Of a stretch of 64,000 bases of DNA, positions 7,854 through 16,583 are shown piece by piece (position 1 is the first letter of the stretch; every line of letters begins with the position of its first letter). The DNA lies in assembly GCA_900318815.1 (NCBI GenBank), contig ONMA01000030.1:24053-88052 (forward strand), written 5' to 3'. The notes below the pieces were generated by a model that saw nothing but the letters and a program-made list of their open reading frames with translations, searched no databases and was not told where the DNA came from. Source of the DNA: an uncultured Prevotellaceae bacterium (GTDB taxonomy: Bacteria > Bacteroidota > Bacteroidia > Bacteroidales > Bacteroidaceae). The position numbers and the translations under genes are program-made.

Positions 7854-9902
7854 TCAAACGTCTTTAGTTCTTAATCCAAAATAATCCTCAGTTATTACTG
7901 TACATTGCTGCTCAGGGTCACGATGTAGTGTGAATGTCTTAGCCACATGTGCCTGAATCTTCTTAAAGTCAACTTCTGTAGTTATCTCCGTATCTGTACT
8001 CAACAATATTGTCTGGTGAGAAAGATTGGGGAAATATTCCTCAAGGATAACCTCACGACTTTTCTTATCAAGCACACCCATCACAGTATCAATGATAACT
8101 GGTGGATTGTAATCTCCCAGTTCATATAAGACTTTCAACAATACTTGCATAACAGTCTGTTTGGCTCCAGCATTCAACTGACTCAGATATATTTCATTGC
8201 GATTCTTATGGTAAATCTTGAAAGTAATACCTTTGCTGCCATCACCAGTTAATTCAACCTTACCAATCATATCTTTATAAATGACCAAGTTGATGTTCAG
8301 GAGTTCTCGCATTCGTCTTTCTATGTTTGTCTTTTTGTCTGCGAATAACTTACCATAGACAGTTGCAAAGAATTCTGGCAGGCGACAAAGTGTATCATAT
8401 TTGGGATCTGGTATCTGAGGAATGTCAAAGTCGTACTTTTTGATTTCCTTATCAAGACCTTCTATTTCAGTTTTGAGTTGTTCTTTCTCACCTTTTAATG
8501 TGGTAATGCGTTTTACTTTCTGCTCATAAAGCTCCAGGAAGGAATAGTCCTTACGTCCTAACTGCTGGCGCAACTCTTCCAGTTGTTCACGTTTACGTGG
8601 TAGTTCCTTTTGCTCTTCATTAAGTCTTTCGCGTTCACGGTCAATGGCAATAAAAGGATTGCTATAGTTTCCATTAGCAACTCTTTCCAGTTCCTTAACA
8701 TCGCGCTCACCAAGATTTGCAAAACGATCCTTTACTGCCTGACCTTGATTCTGCTGTTCAATAACAGCAAGTGTTAATGCATTAATATCAATGTTTGTGC
8801 TGAGGCCATACTTCTCTTGCAAGATAGCCACAATGTCGTGAGTAAGTTTCTCTATCTGTTCCTTACCAAATTGTATTCCTCGTGCATTGGCTATAGCCCT
8901 CTTTTCACTAAGTAACACCTCAATTTCATCCTTGATAAGATGTGCAATCTTGGGATATAATACATTTACTTCCAAATCTGCCACTAAGCTATTTGCATCT
9001 TGCACATATTTCTTTTCTGCTGATGAATAAGTCTTCAGCGCATCATTTAGTTTTGTTATCTGTGACTGTGTTACTTCATCAGCAGTATGCCCCTCTTGCA
9101 ATTGGTCATACTCATCACGATGCTCATTAGCATAGTTGATCAATTCATTGTATTCTGTATCAAGATTTTGTAATTCTTCCTTCTTCTTATTACGGTCTTG
9201 AATCAGATGAGCATATTTCTTCCGCTTTTCCTCATCAGCCATACGATCAGCCTTTTTCTCTGATAGCAAGACTTCTGAAACATCCTGCAATGCCTTGTAT
9301 TTGCCAAGCCCCATCACCATATTGATATTGTCAGTAATGAGTTGGCTAAGTTCACTCGTCTGTACCAGTTTTCCTGTCTGCATTGCATCAAACAAGAAAT
9401 ACTGACTCAATTCTTGTGGAAGATTAGCGCCAATAATCTTATTGATAACATTCATATTTTGGGCTTTCTGAGCTGCTGTCGAACCTGTGCCGTAAACAAA
9501 ACGATTGCCATCCATGTTCAGCTCAACACTTTCCACAACATTATCGTCCATCAGTTTATATGCACGACGAAGCTTGTACTGAACCTGTCTGTTGAGTACT
9601 CGACCTTCAAAAGTTATCTCCAGCACAATCATCTTGTCCTTCATGCCAGAAGAAACCATTTCGCCAGCATTGAACAACTCAATGAATTGGGCTTTAGTCA
9701 GTTTCTTGTTGTTTGCCTTACGCCCCTTGCCTGTATCTAGTCCATATAACGCATGATAGATAGCATCAAAAAGTGTCGTCTTACCACAACCATTCATACC
9801 TCCTATCAAAATGATGGGACGTTCCTCGTCACAACCTTCTAAATTAAGATCAAGATGACGATAGGTCTTGTAGTTCTCTGCATATATTCGTTTTATCTCC
9901 AT
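7854..9902 (-). CDS. DndD-like SMC/Rad50-type ATPase
   Basis: 682 residues. N-terminal Walker A GGMNGCGKTT (34-43) sits in an SMC-type head; QELSQYFLFDAMQ corresponds to the YFLFDGE-type motif of DndD. A coiled coil runs through about residues 210-500 (many E/K/L heptads, e.g. RKREQLEELRQQLGRK). The C-terminal head has PVIIDTVMGVLD as Walker B/D-loop, then HQTILLSTDTEI. DndD proteins belong to phosphorothioation systems, but no dndA or dndC is nearby. The gene lies between a small protein (3-base gap) and the HerA-like gene (4-base gap). Confidence 0.85.
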   Translation of the reverse strand: MEIKRIYAENYKTYRHLDLNLEGCDEERPIILIGGMNGCGKTTLFDAIYHALYGLDTGKGRKANNKKLTKAQFIELFNAGEMVSSGMKDKMIVLEITFEGRVLNRQVQYKLRRAYKLMDDNVVESVELNMDGNRFVYGTGSTAAQKAQNMNVINKIIGANLPQELSQYFLFDAMQTGKLVQTSELSQLITDNINMVMGLGKYKALQDVSEVLLSEKKADRMADEEKRKKYAHLIQDRNKKKEELQNLDTEYNELINYANEHRDEYDQLQEGHTADEVTQSQITKLNDALKTYSSAEKKYVQDANSLVADLEVNVLYPKIAHLIKDEIEVLLSEKRAIANARGIQFGKEQIEKLTHDIVAILQEKYGLSTNIDINALTLAVIEQQNQGQAVKDRFANLGERDVKELERVANGNYSNPFIAIDRERERLNEEQKELPRKREQLEELRQQLGRKDYSFLELYEQKVKRITTLKGEKEQLKTEIEGLDKEIKKYDFDIPQIPDPKYDTLCRLPEFFATVYGKLFADKKTNIERRMRELLNINLVIYKDMIGKVELTGDGSKGITFKIYHKNRNEIYLSQLNAGAKQTVMQVLLKVLYELGDYNPPVIIDTVMGVLDKKSREVILEEYFPNLSHQTILLSTDTEITTEVDFKKIQAHVAKTFTLHRDPEQQCTVITEDYFGLRTKDV

Positions 9903-9905
9903 AGC

Positions 9906-10124
9906 CTATATCTTTTTAAGAGCGTTCTTGATAATCTGACGAATGGTCTTCTCTTCAACGACTCCTTGGTCATTACCGCCCTCGTTGTATAGTTTTAGGA
10001 TTTCATCCTTCACCCAATCAGGATTTAGCTGGAAGTCAGAACTGGAGCATATCTCTTGAATAATCTCCATATCAGAAGTCCTTATTCCATAATGCAGGAA
10101 AGTAGAATCTATAGTCTTCTTCAT
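9906..10124 (-). CDS. Small DNA-modification-system-associated protein
   Basis: 72 residues, mostly alpha-helical by composition: TFLHYGIRTSDMEIIQEICSS, then DWVKDEILKLYNE and KTIRQIIKNALKKI. No known catalytic motif. It sits 11 bases after Res and 3 bases before the DndD-like gene, so it is a real operon member. Small proteins of this kind are seen beside DndD-like ATPases; I infer an adaptor or regulatory role. Confidence 0.7.
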   Translation of the reverse strand: MKKTIDSTFLHYGIRTSDMEIIQEICSSSDFQLNPDWVKDEILKLYNEGGNDQGVVEEKTIRQIIKNALKKI

Positions 10125-10135
10125 ATTATTAGTTT

Positions 10136-12499
10136 TTATAGGTTATTCAAATCAAGTCGTCTCCATCCATCCGTACTGTCGATGTTATCTACAAGTCCAT
10201 CAGGGAAGTACCAATTCTCTCCTTCTTGTATCAATACGCCTCCATACATCTTGATTCCCTTTTCACGATAGGTCTCAACAAATTCATATAAAGCGTTGTT
10301 CTTTTCTTTACCATTCTCATCACTTCCATGAGTCTTGGTGTCGAGTAACAGAATGGTGCCGTCTTTTAATCGGATAATAAAGTCCACATAGAAACAACGA
10401 TTTTTACCATCCTGCGTTTTATATGGAACGGCAAAGTGCTGCTTGCCTTCATCTCCGTTCTTGTACCACCAGTCAACAATTTCTTGTTGCTCATCTATCC
10501 ATCGGGCAAACTTGTACTCTGGTATCGAAACATTCTTCTGTTCGAAATATGGCATCAGGGCATGATTGTAAATTTCGCCCTCTCGACTGACATTCTTCTC
10601 TGCATTATAAATACGAGTCTCAGGAACTTCCCAAATAAACTCCTTGTAGGGTGCATCTCCACCTGTCTCGTCTTCCTGTTTCCCTAACAAAGCTGCATAT
10701 CTGGCGATCGCTTTCCTTATCAAGTCTTCAAAGTGAGGACGATTACGATGATAAAGCACCACCTTGGGGACATCCATAGAGAAGATCTGTAGATAGTCTT
10801 CTAAGGCCTTTTCTATCGCACCTTTCAATACTGGTGTACTATCATGCTTTCCAAACGACCCCACATTCTTCCTGCAGAACAATGTAAACAGCGTATCCAA
10901 CTCTGATGCATTCAAGGCTATGCGAGCCTTATCCGTTATCTCCACCAATCCGCTTTCGCCAGTCATTGGGGTATCTTTAGGAATGGCAACAAAGATACGT
11001 GACACATCTGTCTGGATACCATGTTTCTTGGCGTTGTGACGATTCTGAACAAGTTTAGCTTCCATTTCTGCTTCGTTGGAAGTATTATCTTCTGTCTCGC
11101 CATCACTCTCAAAGAAATCCTCCTCATTAAACAGCATCATGGGATTCTGCTCCCATTCCATTTCCATCATTTTCAAGAACATAGCACGGAAATCTGCGCC
11201 TAAACGGTTACGTCGTACACCGTTCTTATCCTGATAGACGCTTCGAAGAGTAATACCGTTGAAGTCCTTGCGCCGATTGGCAAAAATGGTACTCAGATAG
11301 TTCATATCGTCGCCAACTATCTGAATGATATCTTCTGAAAGGTTCGTATAGACATAGCCATAATTCAGCCTGTCATCACGATAGAATCGCTGCTCTGGCA
11401 TACGAAGAATACGTCCTACCGTCTGAGTGGTAAAAGTCATACTCTTCAACTCGCGGAATATCAGCAGTACTGAGGCTCTTGGGCAGTCCCATCCCAAGGC
11501 GATAGCCTGTTTGAACAGCAATACCTCAGTCATGTCATCTGCCTTAGTAATGGTGTCAAGGTTAGGTGACTTATCCTTCGACAGCCACACAGCCAGCTTG
11601 CCGTTATCGACCGAGATATTGCACATTTCTTGTAGATATGCCTTCATCTCTTCAGCGATAGTCTTATCATCGTTTGACATAGTATCGCTGGTGTCATTAG
11701 GCAACTGAATTAGCAGTAGCGGGTTTATTCCATATTCTGCGTATGCTTTGGCTAACTCCTCACGTTTCTTCAGAGCCTTTACCAAGAGTTGCTGGTTAAC
11801 GGTTAACGAGGTCTGCTCATTGCTGGAACGCACATTGGGATTTAGTTCTACTCCTTTCTTAATCATCTCTTCTGCCACCACTTCACTACGACGCACCTCG
11901 ACAGCTTGGAAACTCATCGTGACAGGAGTCGCAGATATTCTCAGTTCTATCTTGGGATTGATGCTCTTGAGCACTTTCTCACTCTTCATAGCATTGCGCC
12001 CTCCAAACATGTGCTCCTCGTCAATAACTACCACGATGGGGACATTGCTTTGAATCCTGGTGCGACGCAATAGTTCAAACAGCGTGCGATTCAGCTCGTT
12101 GTCGCGAATCATCACCGCATTGTCCTTGTTGATGCTCTCCCAATTCAGGAAAAGTACATCACCTTGCTGCAATCCTTCCAGATGGTCACACTCATCAAAC
12201 ATGACAGGCCGTAACGAGCGTGTCTCGCTAAAGAAGTTCCTCATGGAGCGATAGCTCTGCTGATGAAGTTTGTTGGGAGCTATCCATACCCAAGCAACGC
12301 GAGTGTAGATACAGTCACCGTTCTCTGGCAGTTCCTGAGTCAATTCGTCAAGCAAAGCCGATGTCATCACAGTCTTACCACTACCAGTAGGAGCTTTGAA
12401 CACCAACTTCTGGCGCTCATCCGGCAGATTGAGCATATCAATCATTTTCCGTTTCAGCTCTCTCACAGCCTTACGCTGATAGTCTTTCAGTTGTATCAT
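10136..12499 (-). CDS. Type III restriction enzyme Res-like helicase-nuclease
   Basis: 787 residues. SF2 helicase motifs in order: Walker A APTGSGKT (about 40-47), motif II VVIDEEHM (a DEEH variant), motif III ISATPVTM, motif V ALGWDCPRASVL, motif VI QTVGRILRMP. The C-terminus carries a PD-(D/E)XK-type nuclease pattern VDFIIRLKDGT...LLLDTKT (about 703-723), with D in place of the usual E before the lysine pair. It matches type III Res subunits in length and layout. Mod lies upstream on the same strand, but with a 213-base gap that holds a small plus-strand ORF. Confidence 0.9.
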   Translation of the reverse strand: MIQLKDYQRKAVRELKRKMIDMLNLPDERQKLVFKAPTGSGKTVMTSALLDELTQELPENGDCIYTRVAWVWIAPNKLHQQSYRSMRNFFSETRSLRPVMFDECDHLEGLQQGDVLFLNWESINKDNAVMIRDNELNRTLFELLRRTRIQSNVPIVVVIDEEHMFGGRNAMKSEKVLKSINPKIELRISATPVTMSFQAVEVRRSEVVAEEMIKKGVELNPNVRSSNEQTSLTVNQQLLVKALKKREELAKAYAEYGINPLLLIQLPNDTSDTMSNDDKTIAEEMKAYLQEMCNISVDNGKLAVWLSKDKSPNLDTITKADDMTEVLLFKQAIALGWDCPRASVLLIFRELKSMTFTTQTVGRILRMPEQRFYRDDRLNYGYVYTNLSEDIIQIVGDDMNYLSTIFANRRKDFNGITLRSVYQDKNGVRRNRLGADFRAMFLKMMEMEWEQNPMMLFNEEDFFESDGETEDNTSNEAEMEAKLVQNRHNAKKHGIQTDVSRIFVAIPKDTPMTGESGLVEITDKARIALNASELDTLFTLFCRKNVGSFGKHDSTPVLKGAIEKALEDYLQIFSMDVPKVVLYHRNRPHFEDLIRKAIARYAALLGKQEDETGGDAPYKEFIWEVPETRIYNAEKNVSREGEIYNHALMPYFEQKNVSIPEYKFARWIDEQQEIVDWWYKNGDEGKQHFAVPYKTQDGKNRCFYVDFIIRLKDGTILLLDTKTHGSDENGKEKNNALYEFVETYREKGIKMYGGVLIQEGENWYFPDGLVDNIDSTDGWRRLDLNNL

Positions 12500-12537
12500 T
12501 TTATCGTCGTTTTCTTTGTCGTTTCAGAAATTATGTT

Positions 12538-12545
12538 TAAATTTG
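12538..12545 (+). promoter_or_regulatory. -7 box for the small plus-strand ORF
   Basis: TAAATTTG at 12538-12545, 30 bases before ATG at 12575. It lies between Res and Mod and faces the opposite way from the operon. Confidence 0.45.
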
Positions 12546-12574
12546 CACCCAAAATCAATAAATGATATATTATT

Positions 12575-12691
12575 ATGGAGACAAAAGCATCTTTTTTTAA
12601 TCGTCCTACCCACGAAGAAGTCAGAGAAATGTTCTTTCGTGCAAAAGCTCGCCAACAGCAGTTGGAGGAGGAAGGTCGAAGGAAACCCTAA
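12575..12691 (+). CDS. Tiny 38-residue protein encoded between Res and Mod
   Basis: ATG at 12575, TAA at 12689-12691. The product begins METKASFFNRPTHEEVREMF and continues with a basic, Gln/Glu-rich helix (FRAKARQQQLEEEGRRKP). It has its own -7 box, and its sequence looks like a structured small protein (helix-rich, charged). It runs against the restriction operon. Function unknown; an RM control protein or an unrelated housekeeping microprotein are both possible. Confidence 0.45.
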   Translation: METKASFFNRPTHEEVREMFFRAKARQQQLEEEGRRKP

Positions 12692-12712
12692 TCTGCACAT
12701 GTTATTTTTATT

Positions 12713-14494
12713 CTATAGTTCCATCCCCTCCGTCCACTCGGCGGGGATTTCTGTTTCTGTAAACTCCGGCTGCTCTATTGGCTGCTCCTTTCGGCGGGGC
12801 AGCACCCGCTGGTAGGCATGAAGAATGGCGGCGGGCAGGGCACACAGCTCCACACGATTGATGACTTCGCGGAAGTCATCATCGTATGCGTAATTGCCGT
12901 CGCTGAACACATAGACTTTTACCTTCTGGCTTTTGGGGTGCTGCTTCAGTTCTTCTACAACATACTTGATGACGGCTGGCTCATAAATGATAATCATTTC
13001 TTTCTCACCATCAGCAAAGCGACGTGCATAATCCTTGCGCAACGTCTTTCCATTGCAAGTCACATTTGCTTCCTCGTAGAGGTTCTCCTTGATGCAAAGT
13101 AGGTCTGTAGCAGCCTTTACTAAGTCACGTTTGTTTTTGCTACTTGGCTCACGAGAAATGAAGTCAGCCCTGTAATAGCGCAAGTTATTTCCTGTCAATC
13201 CTGCAACTTGATCGCCTTTAGAATTGGTATATCCCTGTATCACTCGCTTATTACGTTCGTAAGTAACATCCTCACAAATTCCATTCTCATTGTTAGTCAC
13301 AAGGATGCATTGGCGGTGACTACCTTTTTCTTCTGCATTGAGCTGCATAGTTGCATGCATTGTTGTACCAGACCCCGCAAAGAAATCAAGAATAGTGGAG
13401 TTTGAATCGCTAGCGATTTTAAGGATAAAGGCAATCAAGGTGGACGGCTTTGGATATGAAAAAATAGATTGTTGTACAATATTTGATAATTCTGTTTTTG
13501 CAGTTCTTGTGCTACCGACCTCTCCAAATGGCCATACGGTACTAACAGGGGTTGGTGTCAAATTATCAGCGTAAATGCGGAAATTGGCTGACCATCCCTT
13601 CTTTCCTTTTATCCATTCAATTCGTTCTATTTCTGCCTCATATTTCGCCTGACTCCATCTCCAACATCCATTATCCCCATTAGATTCTTTAGGATACACA
13701 ATAGTGCCATCGGGTGCTTGAATCCCATAATATAAACTATCACTTTTATGACCACCCATCAGCCTTAGTGGCTTCAGGTAATATCTTCTTCCGTTCTCGT
13801 CAACTTTATTGTAATGTTCAGGAATTTCATTTGGAGATAACCGTTTCAAAACAAACTCGTCATTAGAATATACTAGGATGTAATCATGCCTAACAGTAAA
13901 GCCTTTCACATCCATTCTTGGACTATCTGTTTTTTCCCATATAACATTCCCCAAGAACTTATCGCCGCCAAAGATTTCATCACACATCAACTTTAATTGC
14001 GCTTGCTCATTGTCATCAATAGAGATGAAGATAACACCCTTTTCAGAAAGTAACGACTTGGCTATCTTCAAGCGCTTCTCCATGAACGACAACCATTTGG
14101 AATGTCGATATGAATCCTCACTGTCCACATACGAGTCGTTATAGACGAAGTCCTTATTGCCTGTGTTGTAAGGAGGATCAAGATACATCACATCAATCTT
14201 TCCTGCATGGGTATAAGTCAAGGCAACAAGTGCATGAAGATTCTCAGCCTCTATGATGATATGGTTGGGAGCATCAGCATCGTCAGACAGTATTCTGCGT
14301 TCAGGAACCTCACGAAATACTGGCAACTGTTCGCGAAGCTGTTCTTCAACAGCTTCTTCATGGTTCTCCCAAACGAGACCATATACTTTCTTCTCGTTTA
14401 GCAGTTCCAGCAAGGCCGACTTCTCTTCATTCGTCAAGCCCTCCAATTGTCTTACCTTGCTGATAAGCTCATCTTTATTGATATGCCTACTCAT
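12713..14494 (-). CDS. Type III Mod-like site-specific DNA methyltransferase
   Basis: 593 residues from the ATG at 14494, which has GGGAGGG about 7 bases upstream; an ATG 33 bases earlier (14527) is in frame but less well placed. Motif IV DPPY (about 106-109) comes before motif I LDFFAGSGTT (about 390s), the order of beta-class amino-methyltransferases, which usually make N6-methyladenine or N4-methylcytosine. The target-recognition region lies between them. First gene of the RM-like operon; expected to protect host DNA against the Res nuclease. Confidence 0.9.
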   Translation of the reverse strand: MSRHINKDELISKVRQLEGLTNEEKSALLELLNEKKVYGLVWENHEEAVEEQLREQLPVFREVPERRILSDDADAPNHIIIEAENLHALVALTYTHAGKIDVMYLDPPYNTGNKDFVYNDSYVDSEDSYRHSKWLSFMEKRLKIAKSLLSEKGVIFISIDDNEQAQLKLMCDEIFGGDKFLGNVIWEKTDSPRMDVKGFTVRHDYILVYSNDEFVLKRLSPNEIPEHYNKVDENGRRYYLKPLRLMGGHKSDSLYYGIQAPDGTIVYPKESNGDNGCWRWSQAKYEAEIERIEWIKGKKGWSANFRIYADNLTPTPVSTVWPFGEVGSTRTAKTELSNIVQQSIFSYPKPSTLIAFILKIASDSNSTILDFFAGSGTTMHATMQLNAEEKGSHRQCILVTNNENGICEDVTYERNKRVIQGYTNSKGDQVAGLTGNNLRYYRADFISREPSSKNKRDLVKAATDLLCIKENLYEEANVTCNGKTLRKDYARRFADGEKEMIIIYEPAVIKYVVEELKQHPKSQKVKVYVFSDGNYAYDDDFREVINRVELCALPAAILHAYQRVLPRRKEQPIEQPEFTETEIPAEWTEGMEL

Positions 14495-14562
14495 AGCCGT
14501 ACCCTCCCAGACGTTAGGGTACAACATCTATAAGCAGCCACAAAATCTATCTTTTTCATTCG

Positions 14563-14668
14563 GGGTAGAACTATTTTGTTTTAGATTCGTGTCTTATGTC
14601 TCTTTGTGGGCATAAAGAAAGCGTACACTTCTTTCCTCATAGCCTCGACACGAGCGCGGTTCTACCCC
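14563..14668 (-). ncRNA. Putative structured RNA / nested inverted repeat upstream of mod
   Basis: GGGGTAGAAC (14563-14572) is the exact complement of GTTCTACCCC (14659-14668). Inside, CGTGTC (14588-14593) pairs with GACACG (14647-14652), TTATG (14594-14598) with CATAA (14611-14615) and GAAAG (14617-14621) with CTTTC (14631-14635). These nested arms give a branched fold of about 106 bases that would lie in the mod leader. No known RNA family was recognised. Strand is assigned from the mod transcript. Confidence 0.45.
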
Positions 14669-14768
14669 TAGAATTGACGCGCCACCATTAGAAACCATAA
14701 AGAGAACGTGTACGCCTATCAAGGCGTATCGTCCTTCTTCAAAAGTTCTAATGATTTGTAATCGTTAT

Positions 14769-14793
14769 GGGGTAGAACTATTACACGTGTCGA
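14769..14793. repeat. Third copy of the GGGGTAGAAC...CGTGTCGA element
   Basis: GGGGTAGAAC (14769-14778) followed by CGTGTCGA (14786-14793). It matches the inverted copy at 14645-14668 (10 and 8 bases, with 7 instead of 6 bases between), and the copy at 14563 in direct orientation. The three copies alternate in orientation. Confidence 0.6.
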
Positions 14794-14964
14794 ACCTTTT
14801 CAGAATGAGATACTGCTATCTTCTTCTGTCCCACGATGTCCTGCACTACAGCACTCACTCCCATCGGAGCTTAGTTTTCAACCTTCAGCGGTATCCTCCG
14901 CCATCAGGCTTCTACTGCCATGCACTTGTTCAGATGACATACGCCATCCTCACAATATTGCCTG

Positions 14965-14972
14965 CAAAATTA
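14965..14972 (-). promoter_or_regulatory. -7 box upstream of the mod leader
   Basis: TAATTTTG on the minus strand matches TAnnTTTG exactly. Transcription would begin near 14958 and run through the structured region into mod. No good -33 TTTG at the right spacing. Confidence 0.45.
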
Positions 14973-15225
14973 CAAATTATATTTGTAAATAGACGCTCTA
15001 TTATTAAAATGTTGCTGTTTTTTATGGATGATTAAGACAAAATGCTCAGATAGAGGCTCAAAATGAGCAGGGCTCATTAAAGAAAATGTATTTTTTTCAA
15101 ACTTTTTCTGATTCCGCTAATTCTATTGGATGGAATTTCCTCTACATACATGACAAAAACTGCTCCGTTGTGTACTGAATAGATAAAGGATTGGTTTTCG
15201 GAGTGGAAGGGATATCATCTCATAA

Positions 15226-15312
15226 AGCAAAACAAGTTGTTTTGCTATCGCAAATATGGCTTTTGCTAAGGCAAAAGATGGCATTTTGGAAAGCAAAACA
15301 AGTTGTTTTGCT
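15226..15312. repeat. Two copies of a palindrome AGCAAAACAA-g-TTGTTTTGCT
   Basis: Identical 21-base palindromes at 15226-15246 and 15292-15312, with a related hairpin CTTTTGC-taag-GCAAAAG between them. They are intergenic and may form hairpins after lpxB. Confidence 0.7.
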
Positions 15313-15446
15313 GTGAGTGACAGTAGTGACAGGTAAAAAAGAAGTGTCACTTCAAATAACCATCTGACAATAAACACGTTAGCACCAAAAGTGACAGATA
15401 TAAAAAAAATGGTCAAAAAGAAAATACCACCTTGCAATAATAAAAA

Positions 15447-16583
15447 TTACCCAGCCAATAAGCGGTGGATGATACGGGCGGCATTGTCGGGTGCCTTCTC
15501 CTTGCCTAAGCGATGCCACACTTCCTGGTAGCCCGACAGCTGCTGCTGGCGCACGGAGCCGCCAAGCAACGAGGAAAGTTCCTGGCTGAGACGCTGGACG
15601 CTGAAGGTGTCGGCCACCAGTTCGGGCACCACCTCAGCATCGGCAATGAGGTTGACCAGCGAGACGAACTTCACCTTGAGCAGCTTGCGCCGCAGGAAAC
15701 CGTATAGCCAGGGCATGGGCGTGGCATAGCAAACCACTTGCGGCACGCCGAAGAGTGCCGTCTCGAGCGTGGCCGTGCCACTGGTGACGAGCGCGACATG
15801 GGCATGGGAAAGCAGGGCAAACGTATCGTTCTTCACCATCCGCACAGGCGTACCCTCAATGAAACGCGCATAATAGTCGTCGTCGATGCTGATGGCACCT
15901 GCCAAAACATACTGATAGTCGGGAAACTGAGAAGCCGCCTGAATCATGGCGGGCAGGTTGCCGCTGATTTCCTGCCGACGGCTACCCGCCAGCAGGGCAA
16001 TGATTTTCTTATCGGAAGGAAGGTGGTTTCGCTGGCAGAACTGTCCGAAAGTTTCAGTATACTGCTGCTTGAACTCCGTCACCTCGTCGGCGGTGGGATT
16101 GCCCACATAGTGAATGGGATAATGATGTTTCTTCTCGAAGAAATCGACTTCGAAGGGAAGGATGGAGAATAGTTGACTGACATCACGACGGATGTTCTTG
16201 ATGCGGTGTTCCTTCCACGCCCAAATCTTCGGCGAAATGTAATAATATACAGGGATATTAGTATTGGCTTTCAGATACTTGGCTATGTCGAGGTTAAAGC
16301 CGGGATAGTCCACGAGAATCACTACGTCGGGCTTCCACTCCACGATGTCTCGCTTGCACAGCTTCATGTTGCGAAGGATGGTGGGCAGGTGGAGCAACAC
16401 AGGCACGAACCCCATATAGGCCAGTTCGCGATAATGCTTCACGAGGTGGCCGCCCACGGCCTGCATCTGGTCGCCGCCGAAGAAGCGGAAGTCGGCGTTC
16501 ATGTCAATTTCTTTCAGCGACTTCATCAGTCGCGAGGCGTGCAGGTCGCCACTGGCTTCGCCTGCTATCAGGTAGTATTTCAT
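15447..16583 (-). CDS. lpxB: Lipid-A-disaccharide synthase
   Basis: Joins UDP-diacylglucosamine and lipid X in lipid A synthesis at the inner membrane. The N-terminus MKYYLIAGEASGDLHASRLM carries the family's GEASGD motif; VDYPGFNLDIAKYLK, YYISPKIWAWKEHRIKNI and LLAGSRRQEI are also typical. 378 residues, the usual size. ATG at 16583 is chosen because it overlaps the surE stop in an ATGA tetranucleotide; an upstream TTG exists. It is translationally coupled to surE. Confidence 0.95.
   Translation of the reverse strand: MKYYLIAGEASGDLHASRLMKSLKEIDMNADFRFFGGDQMQAVGGHLVKHYRELAYMGFVPVLLHLPTILRNMKLCKRDIVEWKPDVVILVDYPGFNLDIAKYLKANTNIPVYYYISPKIWAWKEHRIKNIRRDVSQLFSILPFEVDFFEKKHHYPIHYVGNPTADEVTEFKQQYTETFGQFCQRNHLPSDKKIIALLAGSRRQEISGNLPAMIQAASQFPDYQYVLAGAISIDDDYYARFIEGTPVRMVKNDTFALLSHAHVALVTSGTATLETALFGVPQVVCYATPMPWLYGFLRRKLLKVKFVSLVNLIADAEVVPELVADTFSVQRLSQELSSLLGGSVRQQQLSGYQEVWHRLGKEKAPDNAARIIHRLLAG

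Larger units (their letters stand above)
14528..15446. other. Long gene-free region between mod and lpxB
   Basis: About 920 bases with no credible coding frame. It holds inverted GGGGTAGAAC elements (14563-14793), a minus-strand -7 box (14965-14972) that would give mod a leader of some 460 bases, and two palindromic repeats (15226-15312). In minus-strand RNA small hairpins such as GCGG-aggata-CCGC and CTCC-gat-GGAG are also seen between 14860 and 14910. Composition is AT-rich near 15000-15440. Confidence 0.6.

Noticed and set aside
14530-14960. tmRNA or RNase P RNA on the minus strand
   Set aside because: Pieces such as ACAGAA and GAGGAAAG occur, but in the wrong order, and the conserved ends of either RNA are missing.
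15123-15437. A minus-strand open frame of 104 residues between mod and lpxB
   Set aside because: It is spread over the AGCAAAACAA palindromes, which explains its repeated AKQLVLL segments; no promoter or family features.
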